Assembly: GCA_031763025.1 (NCBI GenBank)
Contig: JASSKH010000017.1
Location: forward strand, 11,711,126 to 11,775,125
From: Macrocystis pyrifera
Taxonomy: Eukaryota > Sar > Phaeophyceae > Laminariales > Laminariaceae
Direction of reading: 5' to 3'
DNA length: 64,000 nt
Position 1 is the stretch's first letter. Every line of letters begins with the position of its first letter. The position numbers and the translations under genes are program-made. Below the pieces are notes generated by a model. It had not been told where the DNA came from, ran no database searches, and saw nothing but the letters and a program-made list of their open reading frames with translations. Shown here piece by piece: positions 1-12,995 of the stretch.

Positions 1-3000
1 GCAGAGGTCCCTTTCATGCACGCATGTGTTAACCTGCGCAGCCACCGTGACAATACGATAATGAAAAAGCAACAAAAATGGTCAGCAGGGTACTCGATTG
101 AGTAGGCTCAGAAGACCCGGACAAACCGGGTGTCCAACACAGTTCACAGAGTGTGATATAGGGGGGGGGAGTATCCGTACCGTAACCGTGGGCACATATC
201 TTTAATTCCTGTGTACCTTTACCAATCGTGCACCAAGGGGGACGCGGGCTCTTCAAAGAAACTCCAAGAACCCCAACCCCAGCGATAATACCGCACATGG
301 TGACTGTAGCCATGGCATGTCCTTCGATACGTTCCGCGTAAAATGGGGAGCTGCTGCATGTAGTAATCGAGGGGTCCAACCATTGCTGGGATGTGTATGA
401 GTTGCGTGGGAATCAACAACGTTGCAGCTGCGGCTTTTAACTGTGAAGATCATAACTGGTGCTCGCGCTGCTGAGGTCGTTACTTGGACCGCGAACAGTA
501 CCACGAATCAGATCTAAACATGTCAAATTCTCAGCTAACCAATCGGCCGATCTCTTTTGTCACCTCGGGGATCTGGATGCAACTCTCCGATTTCTCCTCG
601 TCCTTGGCTGCGTTGTTTGAACCAAGGCCACCACAGTGGACAAAGCTTGACTCTTCTCCTTGAGCGAGTATCATGTTTTCCAGGCCCTGTTTCCGACCAA
701 TAGGTACAATAAGAATACACCAAAATGTCATCCACTACAGGCCATACACGTAAAATAGATACCAAGAGAGCCCCCCTCTTATCCCGAGGGGAAAACGCCA
801 ATGAAGAGTAGGTAAGACCGTTACAATCGAAACGCTACATTAAAATTATGATAGGACGTCGGCCCGCAGTTTGTTTCGTATAACCGAGTAGGACCGCCAG
901 AAGAGAGGTATGGTTCAGGAATTACCAGCTGAAAATCTCTGAAACGTGCGAAAGGGCGATTCTTCGACAGACGTCAGAGGCAATGCATCATACTGGCACA
1001 TCTTATCCATACAAACGATAGCCCGTCCATGCAAATAAATATCAATGCCACCGTCGACGTCTAACGATGGCGACCGCCAATCGCGTGGTGCGTACGACTG
1101 GTCCTACAGCATGCAAAATAGGTATCGCGCTTTGCTTCCGAAGTTGCCTCACCAGGGAAGTGGCGTCCTGGGGTAGTCGTTCCACGATGCTCCTCGAAAA
1201 GGCAAGATATCTCTGGTTTTTATCCTTATCATACAACAAAGGAATATAGAGGTGTGGGGACCGGTGCGGCACGAGGATGCAGTCGTCGAATGTACGCGAA
1301 TAATTCCGCGTAGAAGACAAGAGAGAGGGGAAGACAGATAGAAATAGAAACCAAAGAAGGATAAGGAAGACATACGATTTATGGATATAGAGGGTACGTG
1401 CTGATGGCATTGATTGATAGAACCTGCGATACAAAATTGAAACCGAGCATCCACAAAGGGAATGGGGGGTGTACCCCGGCCTAAACCCGTATCTAGCTTA
1501 GACGTTAAACATGACATGCCGAGACTACGGTCGCATGTCGCTGTTCGTATATACACACTTGTGGTTTGTACTACGCGATATCGTTAATTGGTACCACGAG
1601 GAAACCAGCTGATGTATTACAGGCGAGATGATCACTAACGCCACGGCTGATCAACCACAGGCGAACATTCTGAATGATTTTGATTACCCTTTATTCCAGT
1701 TGGAGTCTGGACTATCAACGTCAGGGAGCTGGCGAACGATCAGATAACGCGGGGGGCACACCTACCGACCCAGGCAGGCATCCAAACGAGCAATCCGTCG
1801 CTGTATCGGTCAGGGGTGCCTCATCTGACTGATACATTTCGTTGTACAGACAAGATCAAACGGCGGGCATCACCGGGTGACATGGCGTATGACGTTGCAT
1901 TTGTATAGCAGCACATAGACTGCTGCGTGAGGCCAGCTCTTCACTCGCCTTATCTCCCAGGAATCGGTACAAGAAAGCCATAACGAGGTAGGCCCTGCAT
2001 GTTGAAACGAGGTAAAAGATGGGGATGCGCAGACTAAGGGATCAGTAGGATGATAGGGGCACGGTATAGATGGAGGCATCCCCATAGACGGATGAAGACG
2101 TCTATTCATGCGCTGTCAACACGCCATTCAGACCCCAAGGGGTACGAGAGTTGATGAAATAATTCGCACCCATCGATGTTACTGCAGCCCACACAACAGC
2201 AACTACTCGACGAACCCAATCTTTGTCGAGCTTCCATTGATCGATTGGTCTCGCTGGATCTTCGCGTCACACCAATCTTCATTTTTTGGCCATCCAAACC
2301 AATCTACCGACCTACCAGCTAACCCTATTGACGACGCGGGTAGGCACTCGGCACAACGTGCTGCTTTTCAATGCGTCGGCCAAACCAGTTAGCCATTCAT
2401 GAGTATCTCTTTATCTTGACGTCGTTACATGCTTAACGTACGGGTACAATTTAGTTCCCATTCGGTTCGGGCATTGTTCATAGTCACAGTGCTTTACACC
2501 AGGCAGTTACAATGGTAGTGGTGCGTGTTTGTGCGGATCGAAACTTGCTTTTACGACGTGTTTTTTTACCTGTCCGCGACCTATCGCTTGGGGACATTGG
2601 AAAAAGCAATGGTTGTTTTGGTCGGACGCATTCCCCTCTGCAACCGTTGTTTTTGGTTTCAGGGGGGAAATGGTCCGAATAGGTACACATTTTCATTGGT
2701 CCGTGTTTCTACGTCGGAGTGGATTTATGTGTACTCACCAAACTTCAACACGCTAAAAAAAGTGCTCCTTCATTGGACTTTTTCAGTATGAACGCGGACC
2801 GTAGCGGCACATGTCGCATAGCCCACCAAGTGCCACCCCACGAATCCCCATAGCAAACCCAATCTCCGACATGTATTGAAAAATGCTATAATACTGTCCC
2901 TCCTTCGAGGCGAGACATGTAACCCGAATTAACACATGTGACGCGGGTCGTTGACGAGGCCAGCACATCGAGGGTTGTATTATTCCTAGTTCCCACGCCT

Positions 3001-4619
3001 AAGTCGTATCATCTGTTTTTATAGGTGCAAAAGCGATGACAGCGCACCATGCCAGGCACACATGCACGATGCCAGAATAGCCTCACCTCGCCGTTTCGAC
3101 GGTGGTTCCGTCGAAGCACTCGACCAGCGAATCGCGCGCTAGCTTCAGGTATCCAGTCACCTTGGCGATAAAGACAATATATTCCGGGTCAGACTCCAGG
3201 GTTCTCGTGTTCCCGCTATTGCACTGCACAGCACGGATGCTCTCCAGAGTGAGAAAGTTTGTTTGCTTAGTATTTAAAGGTATGGCCCTTAGTCTGTCGA
3301 TCCGACCAACCGATGGACAAACATGGTCACCTTGTCTGGTCCCGCCCCCCGCTGGGCATCAGTGAGCGTCTTAATACCCCACTGTCGTCATTAAGCCATC
3401 TAAACCTAGGGTTGAGCGGCGTGATAGCCTCTCACCCGATGACCCACGGCACCAAACCCATTTCGACGAGAGCTGTCGACAGAATGCTCGCCGGAAGACT
3501 AGAGTTGTTGCAGCATACCCAGGTACTGGATCAAGGATTCGATAGATAACAAAGTACTCGAGGCACCCGACGAGAGCTATCCGATTCCAGCCGGAAAACA
3601 ATCTCAGTACGGTTCGAGGTCGACGGGAGCGTGATCGGACAACAGTGCTCAAAAGCTCACCCCGCGGTGACGGTTCGAATAGCGCGGTAGTAGCAAGCCA
3701 TGACGGGCGTGTTTAAATGGGTAGGTGCTGTATATTCGCGGGTATGGTGTTGGAGCCTATACTAAAGCTACCCGACTACCCGGGTATAGTATCCAAAATA
3801 CTACCAGGTATACTTAAACTTGATACGCAGCATGAAGATGGGTATGGCATGGGGGGGCTGTGCCATAGGACACGTATGCCCGCCTATAATCCTACATGTA
3901 GTCCGTTCGACCCCGGCAGGAACATGGGTAAACGTAGTAGCCGAAACCCGGAAAAGTGGGTGTTTGGTGTTACACAAAAGGCTACTCCACTGCCCGAGAC
4001 CATTGTCCGAAGAAAAACATCGCACACTATTCCGATATGCGTGGCATTAGGGGGTCCAGAAGTAAAATAGTGTAGTAAAATATAATTTAGGTCGGTCATG
4101 CTGGGGTACGTTGCCCGTGTACCCCATAGAGATCACCCTACCGAACGCACCCTTGAAAAATATCAAACGTGAGGCGTAGACACGTGCGTTTCAGGGGCGT
4201 TTCAGGATGGGTCTGGGTTTTCCACGAAGATTTACCCCAGATATACACTGCTTCTGATTGAACATGCCATGCTTCCGGTGGTGACCGCAAAATTTGCGCG
4301 CCCGCGCCTTCTCTAGGCGGGAACAGTCGAAAATGCCGACGAGGATATTGAGTGGGACGACCCATATAAAAGAGCTCACGGTGCAAACCACGTCCATATC
4401 CTATCCACGTTGTGGATATGGGCATGATCCGGTGAGTACTGCGAACACCAAAACACCCACACCACAAAAGCAAGACAGTCTGCCATAATTCAGACTGTGT
4501 ATATGCACACGCTGCCCTTGTCGCATACAAGTGCTCTCACAGTACGGGTATAGTTACTGCAGTACAGTAGGTAGACTATAGCAGCAATGGTCGGCTTTGT
4601 ACAGTACGGAATTACTCAC

Positions 4620-4881
4620 AGATGCCGGGGAGTAACCCTGCACGAGCGCTCCGAGAGCGATCGCACACCAGAAGATGCACTTCGAAGGATAGTCCGTCCT
4701 ATCTTGACACGCCAACACCTCACCCCCACACCCATCTTGACCCTGCCTCGGAACTCTCGCTGGCTGTCTCCCCGCCAGGCCGCCTGCACCGCCACGAATT
4801 CTTACTTGACGCGTTTGAGGCATAGAACCAAGCATGATACTGACTATCGCCTGCCGAACCATGCTGCAAACGGAACGCGCC
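4620..4881 (-). pseudogene. Family-1 exon c, copy A
   Basis: This is one of the best-conserved exons of the family. It reads through ARSVCSMVRQAIVSIMLGS to GALVQG and then a GTGAGT donor. Copy B has the same peptide at 37310-37046 and copy C starts it at 63915. The ATG is not a secure start because ARSV-SM is conserved upstream of it. The segment CIFWCAIALGALVQG is hydrophobic and could be a membrane segment. In the last 28 codons, 10 differ between A and B and 6 of those are synonymous, which suggests past protein-level constraint. Confidence 0.55.
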
Positions 4882-5468
4882 GGGATCCCGGGTTACAAGG
4901 AGAAGCAATACGTTATACACGGTACATGGGTCGCTTTGGGCTCTTGTTAGTGCTGTGTTAGTCCCTCAATGCAAACTTGTGCAGTGCCTTTCGCTTAGCG
5001 TGCCTTTTTGCCGCTCCAAGCATCTACCTCCTTGCACCGTGCTGCCACTACCAGCGGCTGCACAAATGAGTCAGGTCAGGGAACTCACTTGCATTGAAAA
5101 TATACTAAGTCATTCAACGATAGCGACGCGAAATAATGAAACCGGAAAAATCTTCCAAGGTAATCGTCCGTGACACGGCTGAAGGCTGCGCCTCTCACCT
5201 TTCGCTCGCGAGGGGAAAGAAGCCCAGGCACTCGAAGTAGCTGCCCAAAAAAGCATTTTCCTGCATGCCCACTAGACCCGTCGCTGGAGACGGTCTCAGC
5301 CGAAACCTGTGATTGCCACCGTCACAACGCGGCAAGTCGAACCACGATGCTTACGGAATTGAATGGTTTCGGAGTCATCGCGGGTTTGTGGCCTTACTCC
5401 ATGGACTTGCCCACGATTTGGCTCGCGTGGCCAACCTACTGGCAAACAGACAGAGCTTTAACGATTTA

Positions 5469-5568
5469 TGTGCTTAGGTGTAGCTTCTGAATTGTTCTCG
5501 GACTGCTGGAACTAATTATAGTGCTTAGGTGTAGCCACTGAATTGTTCTCGGACTGCTGGAACTAACG
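5469..5568. repeat. ~50-bp tandem duplication
   Basis: Two adjacent copies of a unit beginning GTGCTTAGGTGTAGC and ending CTGCTGGAACTAA, differing at two positions inside the unit. It lies in the presumed intron between exons a and b of copy A and is absent from copies B and C. Confidence 0.85.
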
Positions 5569-5939
5569 CTTATGACGCAAATCATCGCAGACACAAAAGA
5601 ACACGGCAAAAATGTATCGTTAGTGACGACCAGCTCGACCAGCCCCGCCCTGGTATTTCTTCACTGGTATTTCTTCAAGAATCCACAATGCTCCAGGAGC
5701 AAAACCTCCTCCATTCCACACCTCTTGAGAGAGAGTACCCCTGCCACGTTTGACCCGCTCCGTGGGCGTGGTGTCGCCGCCGTGCGCGCGCCTGATGCGC
5801 CTGGTGTTGATTGGGGCGGTCCCACCGACCGCTTAGTGCCCGCGGAATCCCTCCGCTTGGGAGCCGTTCTTCTCTCCCGCTTCGATCTGATTGGCTGGTT
5901 CTCGCTGTTCATTTCGGTGTCAAACCTGGCCGGCGGCAA

Positions 5940-6750
5940 TAATCGACCCGGTGTAAGAGGCGAAGCGCGCCGTATTGTATGCTGTCGTCTCTCGCAGTGG
6001 GCAGAAAAACCCCTGCAAAGCTATAAGCGTGGTTATTTTGTATGGGAGTTGCCTATTAACAGCAACACCGTTGCATTATTATGTCTTTGTGTCTATGGAT
6101 TGGGCCGTACATTATGCACTGCTTCGCGCTGGTTCAAGTACAGCAATAACACGCATGGCTGTTGTACCTCGTACTAGTGGTGAAAGTCACGAGCCACACA
6201 ATGTTGCCGCAAATAGAACACGGTCAACGGTCACTGCTTGATCATCAACGGAGTCCTTCCGCTTCCTCGACACTAATGTCCCCAAAAGCAACAGCACATA
6301 CGGTCAGACCTCCCGACCACTTGTCTTGTACTGGTACGCCCAACCGGTTTAGATCAATGTCGTCTAACCCTAAGATATTTACCGCGATTGTAACAAAAGT
6401 ACCGATATAGAGTAGTAGAATACCCCGCGGTCGCTCCGTCACCTCACTTCCATCAATACCTTCATAAATTTGCACGAAATCGTCCACGAGTTTGATGTTC
6501 GAGTGTGTACGGGGCTTTTTTTTGTTGGCGCTGCTGAGTAGAACCACCACAAATTTCTGTACATATTTTCAACACTATACAGCTGTGAGATCGAGGATTT
6601 GGTCTACAGTAAATCATCTTGGCAAGCTATGTGTGACACTTGTCACACATCTTGGGAGTGTTCAGGGCTTCTGTACTTATGGACTTTGGTGCTTCTAGAC
6701 CACTGCTCAACCACTTCTTCTATAGCCCGGTACTACATCATATCACACAC
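5940..6750. other. No gene recognised; upstream flank of copy A
   Basis: Open frames here are short and have no match elsewhere in the window. I see no promoter that I can support. Confidence 0.5.
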
Positions 6751-6863
6751 TAATACGGGGGTCCATATTAAAAAGGACCTGCGGTATTCACAAAAACCTG
6801 TATACGTAATTCGCTTTTTTTACGAACAATATCTGGTTATATTTACCCTGATCCCCCGTAGTA
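6751..6863. mobile_element. ~110-bp MITE, copy 1
   Basis: A short element bounded by inverted ends: TAATACGGGGGTCC on the left and GATCCCCCGTAGTA on the right. The interior motifs AGGACCT and GGTATTCA also occur in the copies at 12996 and 19056. No coding capacity. The flanks suggest TA or TTA target use, but a target duplication is not clear. Confidence 0.7.
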
Positions 6864-7530
6864 GTGATACCTCGATCGCGCGTACCACTTGTATTGTATG
6901 GCCTCGCGCAGGGAATACAGTCCGTATACGAGGAGGGCAAATCTGAAGCTGCAGAATTCAAGGAGCGGATGTGTCTATATTTTGGGAGAATAAATAAAAT
7001 TCGAGGTTGCACGTAGCTTGTCACGAATGGGCAATTTCTGAATATTTATCCTGCATGAGATCACTGCCACATATACATCCCGTAGTATGCGTGATCGATT
7101 TATCTATCACATATAACGTACAAAATATGAGCTTCGAGGAAATCCTCGATCTCGCAGCTGACGCATTTTAGTGTTGCCGTTCTCCGTGGCCGGGACGACG
7201 AAAAATATCCACCATTCGACGCGAGTCGACGAGGGGGGGAAGTTTTGATGTTGGTAAGGTATTGACACAAGGTTGCCTTTTAAAACACCATGTGAGAGCC
7301 GTAGCGGAGAAGTTCAGGTGTGGGGGCGACCGTGTGAAGCCCGGAGCATGGAAAGAAGAGCAAGTATAAACGCCAAGGGCCCCTGTAGAGGATTATAAAA
7401 GCAAACGGTAGTATTGTAGCTCTGTGTGAGGGTGGAAAGGGGCCACCGGTACTGGCTACCAGGTACCTTGGACATACTAGGAGCGGGCTACTGAAAATAA
7501 AGCGAAAAATAATAGCTGTATAGCTGTGTC
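6864..7530. other. No gene recognised
   Basis: Nothing convincing on either strand. One TACCAGGTA motif is at 7457-7465. Confidence 0.5.
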
Positions 7531-8500
7531 GGATGGCTAGACCGGAGGTTTCTTTCCGGGCGATGAGCTACTACTGCCTGCGGTCTTATCGCGACATACA
7601 TTGGGGCGTGAGGAGCAGTGGCGGTTATAGGGATACGCATCGAGCAGCCATGTCCACTCCGCCTTTCTCCCGTTACTGTTTTGGTTTTTGTCTGATGAAA
7701 TAGGCTCGTCGGCACGAGCGCCTCGACCCTAGCACGTTTCAACAACCACAAGAGATAACTCGCGCCATCGTGTTGACCTGCTTGTACGAGTACAGCGGCA
7801 GGCCAAAGGCTGCATAATACGCTTCACTCGTGTGTATGGCTTTTCTGCTGAGGGATATCAGCGTTGAGGGTGTTGCCCCGACCACATCACATTTCTACTG
7901 TGAAGTGCTAATGCCGACAAGTTTCTCGGAGAGAACCCGAAACAAGGCTCTGGCTCAACCATCAGCGTCAACACGTTCCCAGGCTTCTCTGTGACGGCAA
8001 ATCTGAGGACTCTCTCTGACGGAAAGGCTAAGTCCTCTCTGTGACGGACAATTGATCTTTGCTTGCGTTGTACATGATAGTATATGTTGTCTAGTACTTT
8101 ACCTACGGCATGAACTTTATGCGCTGTACTGGTAAGTGTTTGAATTGTACATGAGGCTTGAAAGGCTCACCTGTAGCTTCCACGCGTAGCCCCGGGTTGA
8201 ATAAGTATTTTAAGAGCCTTGTACCACTACTACGACGACGACGTGAACGAAAGAAGTCCTGACTAAATGGGCTGTTATTGTACGGTGCTAAACATCGAAC
8301 ACCAAATAGTACGTAGTGCACGCAGTTGTTATCGGACTACCGGGTGTATATGATCGGGTCGCACACCGGCAGCGGGGAAGAAGGCCATCGCAGCGTACTC
8401 TCTCCTCCGTACTGCAGTCACAGCATTTATTCGTGTCTCGAAGACGCTGAAATTGCTGCTGGTGCTGCTGATCTTGCTGTTCCTGGTGTTCCTGGTGTTC

Positions 8501-8535
<35 letters not shown>

Positions 8536-8630
8536 GCTGCGGCATGGCCTCTACGCGGTCCATACACAGCCCCGCAGGAAGACCGAGACAGAAATAGCGT
8601 CCTAGTTCGCTGTGATTGCGGCCAGTAAAA
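7531..8630. repeat. Z-family dispersed repeat, copy 1
   Basis: About 1.1 kb that aligns in the same orientation with 43531-44500. Shared blocks include GGCTCGTCGGCACGAGC, GTTGACCT-GC, GCTGAGGGAT, the poly-Gln/zinc-cluster exon and the block CGCTG-GATTGCG-CCAG beyond it. The alignment is broken by indels. It carries the exon listed at 8367-8563. Confidence 0.65.
8367..8563 (-). pseudogene. Poly-Gln / Zn2Cys6-like first exon, copy Z1
   Basis: The minus strand opens with an ATG (a second ATG follows 6 codons later), a run of about 13 Gln, more Gln-rich sequence, then RLRDTNKCCDCSTEERVRC and DGLLPRC, and a splice donor CCG|GTGTGC. C-x2-C-x6-C-D-G-x3-R-C is the first half of a fungal-type Zn2Cys6 DNA-binding cluster; the second half would have to come from the next exon, which I could not find. 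Copies Z2 (44257-44407) and Z3 (53770-54000) share the exon and the donor position. Z1 is the only one whose frame is open from ATG to donor with all of these cysteines. Expression is unproven. It could be a live exon or a copied fragment. Confidence 0.5.
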
Positions 8631-8845
8631 CAGGTATTTTATTGGCCGCGGAGCAAACTTCGGCGAAGCAAAACGTTTCGATTTCGGTGTGTTTCCTTGG
8701 CTAAGGCAATAACTGGCACGCCCGTCCCCGGTTTCGTCCCCATTGGCCCCTGGCGGCTTCCACGGGTTCCAGCTCCCCGAGCCTATTATCAAAAAATATT
8801 AGCGTTTTTATAAAACTTATAACAAAGCCGACATGTATCGCCAAC

Positions 8846-8885
8846 TATTATTACGGGGGAACTATGGACCCCCGTACTAATAATA
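8846..8885. repeat. Near-palindrome made of joined MITE ends
   Basis: ACGGGGG-aactatgga-CCCCCGT flanked by ATTATT and ACTAATAAT. The right half, AACTATGGACCCCCGTA, equals the right end of the MITE at 19056-19165, so this is probably an internally deleted copy. Confidence 0.6.
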
Positions 8886-9127
8886 ATATTAATCTACAGC
8901 AGTACAGTAGTAGTAGTACTGTTGCAGGAACATCGAACAATACTATCTGCGCAATCACGAAGAAGGTGAGGATGGAATGGTGGATGTGGCGTGTGGAGGA
9001 CGCATATGCGTGTGAAGCTCTTAGAACTTGGAACACAAGTATAACTGCTGGCATTGTCATGACACAATATTGCCACATGCAGCAACTGCCGGCTTAACTT
9101 CCAAAAAGCGGTCCCTTTCTGTCACAA

Positions 9128-9418
9128 TACTTGGAATATAGACGAGGCGTATTACGCAGCTTGCAAAGTTGAGCATCAACTATTTAATCAGTCGAACTCA
9201 CAGCTGACGTATTTCAAAATTTATACAAAAAAAGTATTAATCAAACTACTGTATAAAGAGGGCAGTATAGCTTACCAAGTCTACTGAATACGACATAAAG
9301 CTTGCAACTTACTATTTATTAAATTATGAAGTACGTCAGCTGTGAGTCGGACTGATTAAGCAGTTGATACTCAACTTTGAAAGCTGCGAAGTACGTCTCG
9401 TCTATATCCCATATTTAC
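9128..9418. mobile_element. Foldback/MITE element with ~97-bp inverted arms
   Basis: The left arm (about 9128-9226) and the right arm (about 9320-9418) are inverted copies with few mismatches. Shared blocks include GATATAGACGAG, AAAGTTGAG-ATCAACT and CACAGCTGACGTA. The ~93-bp centre is AT-rich and codes for nothing. The single-stranded form would be a long hairpin. Confidence 0.8.
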
Positions 9419-10470
9419 TGAAATTTAATTATATATGATAAATATAGCGACTTGCCTTTTCAACCCTCCGTCGTCGGTTGGCATGCGATATTTCCAACAA
9501 ACAGGGCATTCTTTCGGAGGTGAGCACAGGAGACAGTGGGGCCTCCTGTGGCCTGTCCAAGTAGCCTCCCTACGCACTTTCCCATTTGGGTTGAAACGAG
9601 TATTGTACTATACCTGGTAATGTATACTGTAGATAAGTATAACATATATATACCTACGGTGGCTGCGCTTGCCTAAACAACAACAAACTATGAATTCTCT
9701 ATGGTGCTACCACTGCTGCATTACCACTCTAACTCCTACAACAGCAGCAAGAATTGCCCTTGGTTATTTTTTAGCAGACAAAACGCAATTTACATAGTGT
9801 TTGTTAGAGCATCAAGAACAGCAGTACCGGCAAATACCCTGGTATACGCAATGTTTGCGGACAGAAATCCAAGGACGTTGGTCCTGAGAAATGACCACAA
9901 GAAACATGGACAAACTATGTTTATAGTAAGTATTAATAGCAAACAAATAATGGTTGCAGAATTTTTGTCCGTCGAAAACTTACACTTGACAGTCCACCAT
10001 GGCAGACAGATATATATATGATCTACCTGGTATTAATAAGACGAAAAGTTACAGTCTGTGTCTAAAGTAAGAGTTAAAAGTTCAGCAGAACACACCCGTT
10101 CGTGCACCGCACACTATTATTGCGAAATAACTGCTGTATCCACGTACTACTATTTCTGTAGAAAAACCCCTACGAATTTGTGACGTGTATTAGTGTTCCA
10201 CTGTACAACTTCGAGCCACACGATACACCAACCCAGCTGCTAAAGACCACCTACCGTGCGTGATGGCAGTACGTTAAAAAATCTATCTTGGTATCAAATA
10301 AATTACACAGGCACTGACGTTCGACCGCCCTCCAGTTTACCTTTCGCCGTCGTGATGAGTGCACGCCTCTGTGACATGAGTGGAGTACTCATGGGCTATA
10401 GATATAGATAATGTGTTGCAGTCTTGTAGTCTCACGAATACGATAATAATCCGAAGAACGGATTAACCCG
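9419..10470. other. AT-rich stretch without a recognised gene
   Basis: Contains two TACCTGGTA motifs (9611-9619, 10024-10032). The 106-codon frame at 9701-10021 shows no recognisable domain and no homologue in this window. Confidence 0.4.
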
Positions 10471-10554
10471 GCGGATATTCCGTTATACGAGAGTAACGGT
10501 TCTTTTAGGAATGTTCCCTAGGGCGGATATCCCGTTAGACGAGAGTAATGTTCC
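10471..10554. repeat. Two direct repeats, 52-bp period
   Basis: GCGGATATTCCGTTATACGA at 10471 and GCGGATATCCCGTTAGACGA at 10523, each followed by GAGTAA. No function seen. Confidence 0.7.
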
Positions 10555-12995
10555 TTAACGCAGATAGGACCACGAAGTGAGAAGTTCTTATATTAGCAGA
10601 AGAACCATCGGTAGCCATAGGAAAGTTCTCTTTAGGAGTACATCAGATAAGAGGAATTTAGGAGAGCTTGTGGCGTGGGGTGGGACCAGTATATCTGGGC
10701 GTCGAGTCCCTCCCTCCTACCTCTCGCTTCCCTACCAGAGCACCAGGTCCCCCCCAGCTCTCGACATCGATAAGAAGATCTACATCAGAAGAAGCTTGCT
10801 TTCCTGCTGCCAGAACCACCTGCGTCCCTTACCCTACCTACGGGGCACCGCATCACATTTGACGTCGTCCAGGTCACGGGTTCCACTTCGAACGTTTCTT
10901 TTACAGAAACGCTAGCGCGTGCCTAAAAAAAAAGAACACGTCTCCCTGGTTCCCCAGGTAATTGAACGAAGCGAGTAGGTCAGCGTACGGACGTATACGG
11001 TTCTGACGCCCCAAAGATCCCGCCGTTCAGAGGGGGGGAGAGTGTTATTGTAAGGATTACCCTGGGCTGGGTAATCAATCGATATTTTACCCCTATAGAT
11101 CAGTAGGTAATACCATCACACCTCGCCTCATCTAGTCGTTACATGCCTCTCTAGTGGCGTATTTCCTGCTACTTCGTCGACAGATAATAGTGCTGGCAGA
11201 GACAAACTCCTAATAAATACCAGGTAAAAGACAATATACCTGGTATCAAGTTTCCAAGATAACTTTCCAAAAATTTGATCGATGTTTAGTGGCATTGTGG
11301 CGTTTGATCATTTGATCATAGAACTACTTACTTAGATCTCGATCTCTGAGCGTGCTCAGTTGGTACATCCCTGGCCTCTCAGAGCTCCCACTTGGAAATC
11401 GCCTCCTTTTATTACTTGCCGGACCCTTCCAGCGGGTCTTTGTTTTTTTTTCCATTTCTCGTCGTACTTTCAGTCCTTCTTTCCTGTTTCTGCTTTCGTT
11501 TCGTGTGCGTGCGTGTACTCCGAGCACGGTTGCGCTGGCGAACCTCACCGTCGCGGGTGTCAGCGGATACTGGCGGGTGGAGGGAGAGTTGCAAGGAGCG
11601 TGATCGCCGCTTTCGTGCCTAGGCGTCGCGTGTGCCTCGAGACACGAGGGATACATCAATAGGCTCTGTCTGGCCTCCATTTTGTGCTTTTTGACAGAGT
11701 ACGTTCGAGTATTTAAGGGTCGTTCGGGATTGTAAGATAATATTCAAGCGGTTCTTATTTTTGCGACCGGGCTGAAAGTCACAAGAGGGAGGTACCCCGA
11801 ATGAGCACCAACATTGTCGAGCTTGCGTCGAGGTCCACGGTGAGCGCCGGGCTTCACGCGAGGCGGGCGACGGGGCTCATTGTGGAAGAGAGGGAGGAAA
11901 GCTATACCCGGACTGAATCGGTGGCGATATGGTCGCGAGAGGGGCGGGCGGCGTACGAGGCTGAGAGAGAAGCTCTGCTGTTTGATTTTTTTTCTTTTTT
12001 TCATTTTTTCTTTTTGACTGGTGTAAGGTGTTCCAATCAGGTAGTAAATTATTATAAGAAAGGGGACGGGGATTTTTTTTCTTTCGGATAGTTTAGGTTT
12101 CATTTCATTGCTTTCGCTGTGTTGCTGTGCCGTGCTGTGCTTTATCTTTCGTACATACGAGTACAGACACAGAGCATATCGAAAGAAGAAAATAAGTACC
12201 CTACCTGGGATATGTACGTATGTACGACATGTGAGCGAGCGTATAGCGGAAAACCGCCCACGACGCGAAGCATATGTGGCGTCCGAGCTGTATTCTCTTG
12301 AAGCATGGCGGCGGGACTCTTGGCATTATCATGTCGCCAGTTTGCAACTACAGGGGTCCTGAAAAAAGCAATATTCAATCTTGTGGACCTCTGTCTGCTT
12401 CGGATAATTTGATGTACTTTTCCTTCCTGAGCGAGCGTAGCGGGGGGCGTAGGTCGCCCGCGGAGCGAAGCGCCGTGTACATGCATACGTTACATACACG
12501 ATAATTTAATCACTACACCCACGAAGAAGGAACAGACTGTTGGGTGTGCTGTGTTTGCCTTGCTTGCAGGTCAAACTATCTGACACACGAAAGAATGCAT
12601 TTTGCATGACTTTCGCCGACACACGTGCTCCAGAAAAAGGGGTGAGGGGGGTGAGAGCTTGAGAGCTTTCGTAGGAGATATCGTCTTCAAACGTGGGTGT
12701 TAATATAGAGGTATCAACACGATGTCAAGCAAGTGTGAAGTGGTCACCGAGGTAGGGTAAGGGCCATGAGTACTTCACTCATATCACGTATATAAGTTTT
12801 GAGAATTCGACGGCACGAAAGCTGCAAGAACGCGGGACGAGGGATTAACATGTAACATGCGAGATCTAATCACTGGTGGTACAATATATGATGTCCAATT
12901 CAAAACAAGTACAACGTCATTCAATACCACGCAAAAACGTACGTCTCTGACATTTCACCAAAGTGCAAACAATGGCATAAAGACCAAACCAATTC
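10555..12995. other. No gene recognised; polypyrimidine tracts
   Basis: Several short overlapping frames on both strands, none with a recognisable motif. Two TACCWGGTA motifs sit close together (11218-11226, 11237-11245). T-rich runs lie near 11440 and 11985-12010. Confidence 0.4.

Larger units (their letters stand above)
1..5939 (-). pseudogene. Family-1 multi-exon gene relic, copy A (3' end beyond window)
   Basis: I do not recognise this gene. Reading the minus strand from 5939 downward, short open segments match copy B (32-38 kb) and copy C (62.8-64 kb) at the protein level and end at splice donors at the same places. Exon a, 5939-5722, is basic (TKRSVGPPQ, then GVLSLKR) and ends AAGAG|GTGTGG. 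Exon b, about 5360-5199, holds DLPRC and SPATGLVGMQENAFL and ends AAAG|GTGAGA. Exon c, about 4881-4620, holds SMVRQ and CIFWCAIALGALVQG and ends at GTGAGT. A further exon, about 3213-3087, holds KVTGYLKLARDSL and ends GAG|GTGAGG. Another donor, GTGAGT, is at 2738. Near 1960 RAYLVMAFL is shared with copy B, and near 1200 SIVERLPQD. Pieces are separated by stops, so this copy is decayed. Seen: conservation and donors. Inferred: a former spliced gene. Confidence 0.6.

Noticed and set aside
29..379. 116-codon minus-strand frame as an intact protein
   Set aside because: Only its first and last parts align with copy B, in different frames; better treated as part of the decayed copy A.
10900..11780. 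Possible LTR: a GAGGGGGGGAGAG tract followed by TGTTATTG at 11043, with TATTTAAG near 11710
   Set aside because: It looks like a polypurine tract plus LTR start, but I find no second copy, no CA end and no pol remnant upstream.
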